DNA of 64,000 bases. Origin: Pseudoips prasinana (taxonomy: Eukaryota; Arthropoda; Insecta; Lepidoptera; Nolidae). The notes beneath the pieces were generated by a model. The model did not search any database, was not told where the DNA came from, and saw only the letters and a list, made by a program, of their open reading frames with translations. This document shows positions 29,346-41,422 of the stretch, one piece after another. The number at the start of each line of letters is the position of its first letter. The first letter of the stretch is position 1. The stretch is taken from the NCBI GenBank assembly GCA_951640165.1, contig OX621263.1, forward strand, positions 15,320,001 through 15,384,000, read 5' to 3'. A program made the position numbers and the translations under genes.

Positions 29346-30850
29346 TAGTTCGCCTGCAGATTTCGACATTTCTGATTCCATCGAGCATTTATATCAATAC
29401 ACTGATCAAATTACAAATACAGTGGAGCTCTTGCACAAATTATTGAGAATAAATGCTACGCCGTCATATGATGCGAGCCTTGGGCGTCGCCAAATTACCC
29501 ATGGCGGGCTGTAATGCGACATGCGAAAGATGGACAAAAAAACTTCAGGCGATGTAAAAAGGTTCCACTTTAAATATGTTAGTCGACACAATTATATCAA
29601 ACAACTAAACCTATGAATACGATTGATTACAAAATAAAACTTATTACGAATCTGGAGGACGACTAACCTGATTCAGCGTCACTGATCCGAACATGACGCT
29701 TAACTTACGTTCACTCTGACCAAAAACGAGTCTAAATAATTTTACTCTTCAATAAGACAGGAAAGGCAAGGTAAAATATTATGATATAAAGACGATTCTG
29801 CCTAACAAATTTTAGCTGGCAACACTGTAAACCCTCCGTATTCACCCTGCTGTATTAATTGCCGTGTCTAACGTACATTACACTCCCTGCTCACCTCCAT
29901 CCATTTAAAAGGGATGAGCATAACACAATTTTCTCATTAGTTACCCTCTTTTCATTGGCTCCCTGTTCTTGGCAAAAATTTAATCATGTTTTTATTCGTT
30001 TATCAGTATGAAAGACTCAATTAATAAATCCATGCAGTACTTTCTGAGTCTAGCACGGACATACATACAGGCAAACAGATAAACAGACAAAAATTCCAAA
30101 AACTATATTTTTGGCTTCGATATCGATTGTAGATCACGCCTCAAGTATCCTTTAAAAAAATATTCAATGTACAGTTTTGACTTTCCTACGATTTTGTTAT
30201 ATGTATAGATTACATTTTCGCGATGGTTTTGTTTGCAATGAATAATCTCCAAAACAAATTACCCGATTTTAAAAATTCTTTCATGTAGACGTGAAGAAGT
30301 AACAAACAATTGATGTGATATAAAATAATAAATAAATAAATTAAATGGGATAAAAAATTAAGAGACCCCTACGGTAGGAGTAAAGAGCTTATTTGGAGTA
30401 AAATACAAATGTATTTTACTATCTATCGTATCATGCGAAGCCGGGGCAGATCGCTAGTAATATAATACATTTAATAGTTATTAAAACAAAGTTCATTAAC
30501 GCGATTATTGGTATGAGTAGACAGGTAGAAATCAATTGGCGATAAGTTATTTTTATATGATTCTAAACAACTGATTTACCGAAAGAATAATCGAGGAACA
30601 CCTTAAAAATCATTCACATTTCCATAGTTAATACGGTTCATTACTCACTTGTGAGTAGCTGTTTATAATAAAAAAAAGTGTATGATTCACTATTGAAGTA
30701 TTCCCGCGATTAAAAAAACATAAAGCTTATCAATACCTACGTGTTTGTTGTTGTATGATTAATATTATAGGTAGGTAGCTGGTGATAGGCCAAGGTTAGC
30801 TTATGCAATTTATTTTTCTAATAACCTAAGCATTAAAAATATTGTAACTT
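29346..30850. other. No recognised feature
   Basis: AT-rich spacer of about 1.5 kb. A 101-residue frame overlapping its start continues out of the RTE relic and has no motif. Confidence 0.4.
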
Positions 30851-30854
30851 TAAA

Positions 30855-31075
30855 TAGTAATAACACCCTGGGTTCGATTCCCACCCAGGACAGACATTTG
30901 TGTACATGAACATGTCTGTTAGGCCTGAGTCTATGTGCAATTATCTATATAAGTATGTATTTACAAAAGAGTATAATATGTAGATATCAGTTATCTGGTT
31001 TCCATAGTACAAGCTCTGCTTAGTTTGGGATCAGATGGCCGTAAATAATGTCCCAGGATATTACTATGCTTCCAA
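30855..31075 (+). mobile_element. tRNA-derived SINE, second type (5'-truncated)
   Basis: A B-box-like CTGGGTTCGATTCCCACCCA is followed by GGACAGACATTTGTGTACAT, and the tail CCATAGTACAAGCTCTGCTT, AGTTTGGGATCAGATGGCCG, TAATGTCCCAGGATATTA. The tail is clearly related to that of the SINE at 9029, so the two types share a 3' end. Another tail fragment is at 36960-37070. Confidence 0.75.
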
Positions 31076-34000
31076 ATGAACTCCTATGTAAAATAAACGT
31101 TAGTTATATTGTCTTTGATTGATGTAAACTAAGTTAAGTTAAGGATTATTTGTACTTTTTGGGAATAAATCGTTTTTCCTTTTCAGGCCGCTGGTCAAAG
31201 GAATGGTAATAACAAGGAATGGTCGCGGCGCGTTCTGAATCAAAATATTATTATGATCAGCCGGTGATTATCTGTCTGTACAATATTATTATTTAAACAG
31301 TATCTTTGCAGACTTAAAGATTGTTTATTGTCAATACTGCTTTGAGTTTAAGGATTGTCGACAAACCTTACGGCTTCTTAGAAATGAGTCACAAGGCTTT
31401 TAAGCCTGTAACCCGCTGCTCCCGTCCAAACGTGGGCAAGAACAGTGACAAAAACTGCTAATATCTAACATGCTTAAATGAGCCAGCTGACAAACTCATT
31501 GTCGATCGATTATCAAAGCGCTTTCTAGGCGGGTTTGAAAACCAAATGTGCAACTACTTGACTGGCATGTGCACTATAATTTTCCGCTGGGGAGACGAGA
31601 ATCTATTAAAATTTGGAAGACCCTGTCACCACCAAATAAAGACTATACTATAAAGACGTAACAACAAACATGTGAACCAACACCGACTCTACCAAGCATA
31701 CAAATTAAATTGTTCAGTTCTGTAAGGATAAACTTCATATTCAATTTCATCCCTACTCTGCAAAGGACCCAGTTTAAAGTCCAAATGAGCAAAGACATTC
31801 CAGACCTAATTTTATAACAAAAAAGCTTTTGTTTTAAAGTATCAATTGCACGCGTTCCTTTAATTCATAACATTTATAAGGAGGGTTCCGCGAAATCCTT
31901 TTGAAACTCGATATTACAATACTTGAACCAACACGCAATGCAACTGATATATAGCAGATATCAGGTCAGCTTGGCCTTCCGTGTTTTGGGTCATCGATTA
32001 GGTTTTGTGGGGACACATTTGTTATGTATTGATTCTCTTGAAGCTCTACTTTTTGTGTTGATTTTTCTATTTCTTCGACGTTGACAGTCTATCCTGGTGC
32101 GATAGCCATCTGAGCTCAAAACCAGGGAACCGGTATCTCACCAGGATGGTTTGACTATGTGTAAGATTACATTAGACTTCTAAAGATTTCTAAAAATTGT
32201 CATACAAGTTCCCAAAATGTCCGGGACCAACTAGTTAATGTGTTGTCCGAAACATGGAGCATAATAGTACCTCACAACCGACTAGATTATAAAAGAAAGC
32301 TTCATACATATTTCGGTGTTTGCCGACGCTTTAGACACCTTGTCACAATTTTTTTAAAGAGCTCCACGCTGCCGCTGTAGTTACTAGGGAAAGCTCACAT
32401 TCAAGATTCGCTGCCACCGTAGGTACCGTATGCAAAAAACATCGTAAGGGTCATGGATGTGAGGCTAGACTTCCTGTTGATGGCGAGAGTTGCGATGGTA
32501 GGTAGTAGTCGTGGCCGAACACAACCCATTATCTGCTAACACAAAGGCAAAGTCTCTCCTCAGACTTAGGGGCTAAGCTTCGGGTCGTCGAGGTCGGCGT
32601 GGTAATCAAACACAGACACAAAAACCTGACTGTATGGCTTTCACCGCTCGGACAAAGAGCTCGTCCTTCTCTTGAAGCGCTATGAGTAACACAAATTAGA
32701 CAATTGTAGCCAATTTAAGACCAAGGTCTTTATACAAAACTAAACTAGATCAATCTATCTTGTTGTCGAGTAGTACCTATCACTTACATATTATCAACTA
32801 AAGGAGTTCAATGATGCCACTATGGTCAAGTCGGCGCCACGTCGCGTTGTTGGATAAACGGATCTGAAGGTTCTGGATGTAAGTAAGCTCACCAAAGCAC
32901 ATCGGGGAGAGGGGAACGGTCGCAAGCGCCAAATACGACGTTAGCTACTTGCCATGTCTATTCAATTTGAATCATCCCATAAGGAAAAGCGTTAAGCGCG
33001 ACTTATTTAACGTTATTTGGTATTTACATATGTTGTAAATAGTACGAGAGTTATATTATCTCATCAATACAAATGTGCTATGATTTCGTACATTTTATTC
33101 AGATTATCCTCCTCCTCGGAATGTGCTGCAGAAATCAGGATGGCCAAGAGTCACTTTTCAATTAGAAGAAAATCATGGGTATATTTATTTGTAATCCCTT
33201 AACAACGTGTGAGCGTAATCTTCAAACTCTTTTGTTATTAATATTCTCTTACAATTGTATCCGATGATACGTATGTCTCTAATTTCTTTATGCAATATCT
33301 TAACCTAGTGCATCTATCTTGCTATATCTTTACCACATAAGAGTTATTGAGTGTAGTTTAAAATAAAATGACAAGATATGCCTCGATAACGGAGAATGCC
33401 ATTAAATAAATTAAAATTAGTATTTTGATTCAAGAACAACAACGATTGACAACGATTTATTTAACAGAGCTTGTCTCATTTCATCATAAAATTCTCAGAA
33501 TACATCCGACCATAAAAGGAACATAGCTTCTCCACTTGACGGGTTAAATACATAACGAAAGGGAATATCACCCTGAAGAGTTCTCAGACATCCAAAAAAA
33601 TGTGCATACGCATCAGCTTTCAAAAACATTTCACCGCTACATTGAAGGGTTAAAATCCTCCCTAATAATAAAACTTGGAAATTGTCGAACAATACCACCC
33701 CAACAAAAAAAACGCAACTTTTCAAAGGGGTTGCCTATATGTTTTAGGTATCAATTTCAATATCCGGGAGGGTATTTCAGTGTAGCAACCAATATGGACT
33801 TTATTTCATGTAAGTAAGGGTTCATTTTTAAATGATAGGTCGTATTGATTGAGTGGTCAGACATAATATAGTTTAAACCGTGTGTTTTCACAAATAAAAA
33901 TAAGCGAATTGGCTTATGGAAATGTTTTTGCTTACATTGGAATATGAATTATGTACAAACTTAATAAAAGCTTTTGTGCTCTGTGGGTTTGAAAGCAAAC

Positions 34001-34170
34001 ACGTGTATTGGCCATGCGATATTTTATTTACGAATCACCGGAAAAATTATAGGTGTTCAATGAAAGCCTCTATTTGTGTATCTTTTTTTAACAAGTATTT
34101 TAGTAAGCCTAAAAGGAAACTAGAGCCGAACGAGGGCTCAAGACATCTAGCAAAATAAAACTACTAATTA
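31076..34170. other. Long stretch without a supported gene
   Basis: About 3 kb of AT-rich spacer. The slightly GC-richer part at 32090-32960 reads like decayed interspersed repeats. Short frames at 33017-33202 and 33495-33817 have no recognisable domain. Confidence 0.4.
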
Positions 34171-34174
34171 GGTA

Positions 34175-34600
34175 AATCAACCCACTTTGTGGTTCGAACC
34201 TCGACTTAAGGCGGTTACTGACAGATCGATGCAAGAGAAGGTGGTCGTTTCATTGGCTACTGGAGACCGTTGATTTCTACGTATGTACACTGCAGTTAAA
34301 CTGCTAAAATGTGTTCCTAGGTCGTCTTCAAAAGGAGATATTCGTTTGTTCAGAAACATTTTCAGTATCAGTTCGGGAGTGCAGGAGTTGACAGGGTTAC
34401 GTGACTACGAGAACGCGTAAACCCGTCAATTTTGCACTTGACCTTTTAGTTATGTCAGCTAGCCCGTCCATCGAATCATAAGCGTAGTTCATCTATATTG
34501 GCTCACACTAACCATAGTGTGGGTCAACATAGATGAACTCTACACTTATGATTCGATATTCGATCAGTCTATTGGCTCTGCATGAGACTCTAGTCCCATA
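34175..34600. repeat. Degraded SINE-like segment with an ~80-bp fold-back
   Basis: TTCGAACCTCGACTTAAGGC and a GTTCAGAAACATTTTCAGTA stretch resemble the GGGTCGAGCC SINE family. At 34476-34557 GAATCATAAGCGTAGTTCAT pairs inverted with ATGAACTCTACACTTATGAT around a centre at ACTAACCATAGT, forming a near-perfect hairpin. Confidence 0.6.
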
Positions 34601-35059
34601 TAGCTACTCATTAGACCGAGAGGACATTATATAGAGATTGGAAATTATAATCAAGAGGACATTATTGTCAGTCAGGGAAGAAATAGTCTATCTATCAAAT
34701 CAATTTAACATATACAACCTTGCGAAAACAGAATTGATATCAATTGATAATCACTTGAAATCGGTGCCAAATCAAGGCAACATATCAAAGTCTAAGGGGA
34801 CTTTATTAACTATTAGACCGACTTGACGCCCACCATGACCCTTAGTTTGCATTCGTATCATATGGCGTTCAGATCCATACATATTGGTTTCGAGTGAGTA
34901 GTTTGATAAGCAAGAGTTCAGACTTTTGTTACGAAGTTACATCACGGAGGTCTGAAACCAATCAATCAATCAAAATTTTTATTTCTTTGCATAAAACAAG
35001 TAAATATAATATCCTCCTAGCCGAATTTCGGCAACGGTGGCCAGTCTCAATAGCGATTA

Positions 35060-35260
35060 GTGGGACATATTATAGTGCACAAGTGTGTGCGCAAACACAG
35101 GAGCACATTCTATTCCATCACTCTAATGATCCGATGAGACGCCTAGCGACACGACCGGAAAGAGGTCAGGTACAGGACTGACGGCTTTACGTGCTCTTCG
35201 AGGCACGGGGGTATAATACCGCCAACTCCCAGACTTCGGGTTGATGCTGAGTTTTTTTTT
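35060..35260 (-). mobile_element. SINE (GGGTCGAGCC family), inverted copy
   Basis: It runs TAGTGCACAAGTGTGTGCGC, AAACACAGGAGCACATTCTA, ATGATCCGATGAGACGCC, GACCGGAAAGAGGTCAGGTA and ACGTGCTCTTCGAGGCACGG, the reverse order of the copy at 13434. The tRNA-like head is missing at the right end, near the T run at 35250. Confidence 0.65.
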
Positions 35261-35387
35261 CTTTTAAGTAAAATAAAGTAGGTGATGTTGAATTATATTA
35301 CAGAGTCAAATACACATTCATCATTGACTCAGATTTAATAACAATTACATGATGACATAATAATGCTAATAATCTTGTTACTATAAA

Positions 35388-35894
35388 TCTACTATATAAA
35401 AATAAGTCGGGTTTTCCTTCCTGACGCTATAACTCCAGAACGCACGAACCGATTTCCACGGTTTTGTATTCGTTGGAAAGGTGTCGGGCTCCGTGAGGTT
35501 TATAGGAAAGAAAATTTGTAAAATTTAACGCGGGTAACACCGCGGGGCACAGCTAGTCTACTATATAAAAATAAGTCGGGTTTTCCTTCCTGACGCTATA
35601 ACTCCAGAACGCACGAACCGATTTCCACGGTTTTGCATTCGTTGGAAAGGTGTCGGGCTCCGTGAGGTTTATAGGAAAGAAAATTTGTAAAATTTAACGC
35701 GGGTAACACCGCGGGGCACAGCTAGTCTACTATATAAAAATAAGTCGGGTTTTCCTTCCTGACGCTATAACTCCAGAACGCACGAACCGATTTCCACGGT
35801 TTTGCATTCGTTCGAAAGGTCTTGGGCTCCGTGAGGTTTATAGCAAAGAAAATTTATAAAATTTAACGCGGGTAACACCGCGGGGCACAGCTAG
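35388..35894 (+). mobile_element. Three Helitron-like elements in direct tandem (3 x 169 bp)
   Basis: The units 35388-35556, 35557-35725 and 35726-35894 each start TCTACTATATAAAAATAAGT and end CGCGGGTAACACCGCGGGGC ACAG CTAG. The 3' CTAG of one joins directly to the 5' TC of the next. The outer borders are A|TC and CTAG|T. A CGCGG/CCGCG hairpin precedes each CTAG. Units 1 and 2 differ by one base by eye; unit 3 by several. Confidence 0.88.
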
Positions 35895-36720
35895 TCTATT
35901 CATAAATATAATATAGTGACATACAATTTAAAATAAAAATAATGTGAATGCTAATGCTAATGTTAAAACAATTATAAAGTATTGAGTAATATAAAATGTC
36001 TAACATAAATCAGAATTTCAAACTAATTTACTAAATCGTGTTTACAATGTATACTATATCATCGTAATATGAAACAAAACTTTTTACCCCCTTACGAAAA
36101 TTGTGCGAACGTAGAAGTATGAAATTTGGAACAATTAAAGTTAATATGGAGAAGGAGTAAAGAAAGCTAATATTTTTATATAATAAGCGTTAGATGTTGT
36201 TACAATTATATTACAATTATTTTAATAAAATTAAACGTTATATAGACTATCATGGTTTTAACATACTGACAAACTGAGAAAAGATTACTTTTTTCAAACG
36301 CGTACAACATAGGTGCGTTACGATTTTTTAAAAATAGCATCATTTCTCAATTGATGAAACAATGGATAAATGCTATATGTATATCTGATGCGCCGTCTAA
36401 TTTTATGCCATAAATCGCTGTATCATGACATAAAATCCGACAACAAAACCAAGGTTCACATTTGACCTTTATCCATTGATTACTCCAATCACCCTACGGA
36501 ATAAAACACGAGCCTAATTGCGGGTATTATTCACAGAATACATACATGAGGCATGTGTAAATAACACAAACAGTTTGTTTAAACAATATTTATGTTTGTT
36601 TAGTAAAGGAAAAGATAAAACTGGTGTGTAAATTGTTTCATTATACGTTTTGTTTGTTTGACAGGTGAAATCATCACATATAAATAACTGCTCGACTTTT
36701 AGAAATATGAGTTGATTTAG
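35895..36720. other. No recognised feature
   Basis: AT-rich spacer without open frames or clear repeats. Confidence 0.4.
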
Positions 36721-36724
36721 CTGC

Positions 36725-36820
36725 TTTATTATTTATTTATCGTATGGGCAGTGGTTACCCTAGTGTCAGAGTAGTTCAAGCCGCTAGCCGCCCAGTAGGC
36801 CTCTGAATTGGCTAACGACT
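36725..36820 (-). mobile_element. 5S-derived SINE fragment
   Basis: It matches the 63625-63870 copy over ATCGTATGGGCAGTGGTTAC, CCTAGTGTCAGAGTAGTTCA, GCCGCCCAGTAGG and CTCTGAATTGGCTAACGAC, then stops at a perfect fold-back. Confidence 0.65.
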
Positions 36821-36821
36821 C

Positions 36822-36858
36822 GTTCATTGCAGTAACGAGGGACGTTACTGCAATGAAC
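36822..36858. repeat. Perfect 16-bp fold-back with 5-nt loop
   Basis: GTTCATTGCAGTAACG, loop AGGGA, then its exact reverse complement, at the broken end of the 5S-derived SINE fragment. Confidence 0.9.
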
Positions 36859-36959
36859 AAACACAAAATACATCCAGAATCAGAAAAATAATTTATGGAC
36901 TCACATAATTGTCTTGTGCGAGGATACAGCAATCATTTACAAAAGAAAAGTAGTACTCG

Positions 36960-37070
36960 TATATGTAGGAAGTATATCAGTTATCTGGTTTCCATAGTAC
37001 AAGCTCTGCTTAGTTTGGGATCTAGTTTGCTTAGTTAGCTCTGCTTAGTATGTGTTGTCCCCTGGATAGC
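36960..37070 (+). repeat. SINE tail fragment
   Basis: TATCAGTTATCTGGTTTCCA, TAGTACAAGCTCTGCTTAGT and TTGGGATC are shared with the SINE at 30855. A partial duplication, TTGCTTAGTTAGCTCTGCTT, follows. Confidence 0.65.
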
Positions 37071-37188
37071 GCCAGTATGCATAAATTCTTGGATAATTTT
37101 TAAATACATGTAAAGAAAGAGTATTTCTTTAATTAAACCTTAGGTGCATGGCATATATAAAGAAATATATTATTTTCTTTTCTTTATC

Positions 37189-38065
37189 ATGTCATGTCAA
37201 ATTATACTGTCATATGTAAAATTGTATTAAATAGGAAAATAACGCATTCTGAATAAAAAACGTTAAATGTCGTTTTATAACATAACTATATTTTATACCT
37301 ATTCATAGGACTTCGTTGGCATTTAAGAGCCATTTCACAAAATGATTACGCTCGCGCCGCGCGCCGTACTAATCCGCGCCCACTCGCTCGTGTATCGTAA
37401 TTTATTGTAGTTTAAACTGATGTTCAAATCGATATTATGACAAATTAATTGCAAATATTTAAAAAAAAACTGTAGAATTCGATTCTACAAAGAACATAGT
37501 TTATTTTGGTATAATTTTATTTTAGTAATTACGCTTTATTTAAACCAAAAATCAATATGAAATTTAAAAAAAAACTTAAAATTGGTGTAAGGATTTATTT
37601 TTTTTCTAATTAATGGTAACAAAATTCAAGAATCTGTTACATTAAACGACGAATAAAATATATGTCTCATGCTGAATGTATTTTTTTTAGCTTAGTTTAT
37701 AAGTATTATTGCTAGATACAGGACTTTGAAATTGACTCTGCGGCGATTTTTCATTAAAATGGTTGTGGGAGATGAATCACTACAGAACAAGCAAATTATT
37801 TTTGGTAAATGTGATACATTAAACGTCAACAAAAACGATTTTTCCATATTTAACATGTATTCAATAATTTCTGGGTATTACTTAAGATGGTAATATAGGA
37901 GCCCAAAATCTTAGAAATTCGCGCGAACACGTGAAATGGCTCTTAAAATAAAACAATGCGTTGCTTTCTTTCCAAAAGAAACGACATTTAACGTTTTTTA
38001 TTTAGAATGCGTTATTTTCTATTTTAATATAATTTTACATATGACAGTATAATTTGACATGACAT
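37189..38065. mobile_element. Long-TIR DNA element, split by a TTAA-flanked insertion
   Basis: The left arm ATGTCATGTCAAATTATACT (37189 on, through AATAACGCATTCTGAATAAA and GTTAAATGTCGTTT at 37275) is matched inverted at 37978-38065 over almost 90 bp with few mismatches. Taking out the inner insertion leaves an element of about 260 bp that is mostly two arms, a typical MITE. No transposase is encoded. Confidence 0.85.
37327..37942. mobile_element. 616-bp element with TTAA target duplication inside the long-TIR element
   Basis: The ends GAGCCATTTCAC and GTGAAATGGCTC are perfect 12-bp inverted repeats, each bordered by TTAA (37323-37326 and 37943-37946). TTAA duplication is the habit of piggyBac-type transposases. 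No open frame is present, so it is non-autonomous. CTCGCGCCGCGCGCCG near the left end is unusually GC-rich for the neighbourhood. Confidence 0.82.
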
Positions 38066-38189
38066 TCACCGAATTAACACATTGGCTGTGTACAACTCAA
38101 TTCCAAAATTTCATTCAAATCTATGAGATGTTATTGCACGGCCATGGCAGTTGATGTATTACAATCACAATTACTATATACGTTACATT

Positions 38190-38290
38190 CTAAGTAAGTA
38201 TTCTAAGTCTAATATACTAAGTACTATAAGTAAGTATTAGTAAGTATTCTGAGTAGTATAAGTAAGTATTCTGAGTATACTTCTTATAAT
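38190..38290. repeat. Degenerate short-period repeat (TAAGTATTCT-like)
   Basis: AAGTAAGTATTCTAAGT, ATAAGTAAGTATTAGTAAGT and ATTCTGAGTAGTATAAGTAA form an imperfect simple repeat with about a 10-20-bp period. Confidence 0.7.
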
Positions 38291-38412
38291 AATATAAGAA
38301 GTGATTTCAATTCTGATCCTTGTAGTTACCGTAGGGAGAAAGTGCTGTTAAGTCATTATTTTGTAGAAACTTAAGTACCTACTATGCGACATGTATTCAA
38401 TTCTAATATATT

Positions 38413-38640
38413 TAATAGCATTCCACGTAAAATAAAATAAATAAAATAAAATACACTTTATTGTACACAAAAAAGGACATTTTACAATGAAACATTGATT
38501 ATAATGTACAATGGGCGGTCTTATCGCATAAAGCGATTTCTTCCAGACAACCTTTGGATGGATAGGAATTAAATGTGTAAAAATGCCGGGGACGGTGCAC
38601 CAAAGTGTGGTACATAGATAAAAAGCCACGTACCACTTAT
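38413..38640 (-). repeat. LINE/SINE 3'-end-like fragment
   Basis: An A/T-rich AAATAAAATAAATAAAATAA run is followed by TACACTTTATTGTACACAAA and GGCGGTCTTATCGCATAAAG, CGATTTCTTCCAGACAACC. This reads like the A-rich tail and 3' end of a retroelement in minus orientation. The family is not identified. Confidence 0.5.
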
Positions 38641-40096
38641 TCTAAGTACGACTTTACCAATGTCACGTAGGAGGTGATATTCTGGCCTGTATTTATAATG
38701 TCCCAGGATATTTACTTATTTGATTTATGATATTAGGTAAATTATATATTAATTAAATAAACATGGATTACACGGCATAATAGCCGAATGTGATCCCACG
38801 TATTCAAAATACCTTATTAATAATAGTAATTCGGTGTTTCACAAGTAATCTTTAATCCAATAGCAAGTTTCTAAATCATATTAATTGAGATAACTATCAT
38901 AGATTAATTAATATTGCTTCCGGCTTCCCGTATTATCAGACCGCACCTTTATAACACCGGAAGCCGTATTAGACGAGCTTTTGATGTCGGTTTTATGATG
39001 AAGAACAATAACTATTAAATTAATTTGATTACAAAAGTATACTTGTACTTGGATTTAATCAAGTTGCAGAGGTTACCAAAGCCTACGTCGAAAATGAAGA
39101 GGCATATCTCGTATGATATGATCTTAGCGGAAGATATGATTACTTAAAGAACGTGTATTGTGATATGGCTATATTTTGTTTTTGAATTTTGAAGTAAAAT
39201 ACTGTCAGAGAAATTATATGTACATACATTGATTATTTTCAAACTAGTTTTTCACTTATTCTTAAAAACCTCATGGTGGCCAGGAAAATAGACAATAGTT
39301 AGATTAGAGACTACTATTATTTTTGCATTTAAACATGTTTGAAAATAGCTCAAGATTTGACAAAGCTTGTTCTTATATTTTATAGGTTTTATTTAAGTTG
39401 AATGGGCATACATAAAAAAAATTAAAAATCTCGCTTCTTTAGAGAAATAAAATTATAGTGTCGCCACCGAAACTAAGGATAAATTTTTAGATAACCCGTA
39501 TTGCGAGAACTATTCATTGTACAGACATCAAATAATTTACTAATATTGACCGAATTGTCAATTCACTACTAGACATAGATATAAAATTTTGTAATTTCTA
39601 ACTACAGTTAATATTTCTTTTTGTTTTGAATCTTGAGTGTGCGAAGTACAAAATCGTGCATTTGACGAATTTGGCGTCATAGGTGATCAATTGAGGCATG
39701 TTTCCAGTTTTAGGTGACGTAAGCATTTAGTATTTAATTGAAAACAAGTGTTTCTAAGCTGTTATATTGTTACGTTACAAAAGCCGCAAATATAAGAAAT
39801 TGGTGCAATCTTAAGTCATGCCTAGACATTTCTAAACAGTTAAATAAATTCCAGTTCCCAGCGTTTCTATAAAGATAATGAATTGCGTAGCTTATGGTGG
39901 CGAAGATTCGTAAATCTCTACAAAGACCGACAATCCCCAAGCTCACACCCATAAACTTGTATCTTTTTCTGTGATTTCATTGCTCAAATAGTAACTCCCA
40001 GTTACACCCGTACAATCAAATAGGAAACATCACTTCATAGGTAAATACTCCATAGAATACCTGAAGTCGTAACGTTCTACCTTGATAATTTGTTTC
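38641..40096. other. No recognised feature
   Basis: About 1.4 kb of AT-rich spacer. No frame shows a recognisable domain. Confidence 0.4.
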
Positions 40097-40241
40097 TTGT
40101 ACAGACGCCAACACATCAAACTAACACAATCTATCAAGTTTTCCCAATTGAAAGTGAACCTTATGCTTATGTGATAATGTTCTATATCTACAAAATAAAT
40201 TTGACATATTGGGGTAGCTGGTTATGCTGGCGTCTGTACAA
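40097..40241. mobile_element. 145-bp MITE-like segment with 14-bp inverted ends
   Basis: TTGTACAGACGCCA (40097-40110) and its exact complement TGGCGTCTGTACAA (40228-40241) enclose AT-rich sequence. No target duplication is obvious, so element status is tentative. Confidence 0.6.
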
Positions 40242-41059
40242 TAAAAAATGGGACCGGCGAAGTAAAATAAAAGCTTGTAAAATGATCAACGCCCTCCAAT
40301 TCCCTCGTAGCTACTCAACCGAGTAGTACTCGTAGGATTAATTGAATTTAACAAGAGCCCCATTCATATGAAAAATAAACTCAAAGGGGACGCAGTGCTT
40401 TGTGATTTGATTTTGTTAACAAGCAGACGTGGGAGATAAGTATACTGTTGGAGGTAGACAAGGGTTAAATATCACTGTCTTCACGGTTGGCGAAGTGGTT
40501 AAGGTAATTTCTCTCCACAGCGTTCGACCAATTAAATCAAAGGAAACCAACCACACGAATCTCTGACTGCGAGCATTGAGATTTGTCGAATGCTGTAGAG
40601 ACACAGAAGTATTCGTCGTCATATTAATTAGATTTATTCACTGTAATTTGACTTAGATGTAAGAGTGGTAGCTAAAGGAAATATATCTATATATATATAT
40701 ATATATAACAGACAATAAGTACTAAAGCTACTAAAATTAAATACGATTTGTAAAAGATTGAATTTAGTGACAATATTATTATGTAATTTATGATTTCGAC
40801 TTCCTGACTATGTTGTGACCTCTTTTTTACTTTTTTGAACAAATTATTTCTTTGACTTAAGTTTATTTTATAGAATATTTTTGATTTGTTGACATTGTTA
40901 AGACATTTAATATTTTTTATAATCATTTTCATGACAATATGTAAGAAATCTTACCAATAAATGACTATTTTTACTATTTGATTTTCCATCAAGAGCGAGT
41001 CGATTTCAAAATGGAACAATAAGCAGTGTGTGAGGTATTAAAGAAATCTTTTTTATTAT
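40242..41059. other. Spacer with an (AT)n microsatellite
   Basis: It holds an alternating TA run at about 40685-40708 and otherwise AT-rich sequence with no supported gene. Confidence 0.45.
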
Positions 41060-41300
41060 TTCAGGTCGTTTTCGGCCGTGATAGAATAGCAGGGCCACCC
41101 AACACCATCACATGGGTATCGTAAAAAGCGATTAAGGGATAACACCAAGTAGTCGGGGAGCAGCGTCACCTGTGTCCTAGCTACAACCTAACTGCGGTCG
41201 GCAACTCGCATGCCAAGCGCGGTCACTAAGGCAAACCTCCCATATGCCAATATTATAGAAACCCTTGGGACGATATTAGGCTGATGATCCCCATTATGTA
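41060..41300 (+). repeat. Dispersed repeat, copy 3 (same family as 8440 and 11740)
   Basis: GGTCGTTTTCGGCCGTGATA, CAACACCATCACATGGGTAT, CGTAAAAAGCGATTAAGGG, CTAACTGCGGTCGGCAACTC and CCAAGCGCGGTCACTAAGGC keep the family order. Confidence 0.6.
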
Positions 41301-41422
41301 TGGAGTATAATATTTTTCAAATGCGGCTTCTCAATGGCACAGATCCGAGTAGACCCATTACAATAACGTTTTCGGCTCGATTTGAGCGATGTCTGTAATG
41401 GTACTGTCTTCGAGGGACCACT

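Noticed and set aside
32090..32960. Host exons in the GC-richer stretch
   Set aside because: No frame with a recognisable motif and splice borders; it reads like old repeats.
33495..33817. Overlapping frames on both strands
   Set aside because: They are under 80 residues and show no domain; most likely chance.
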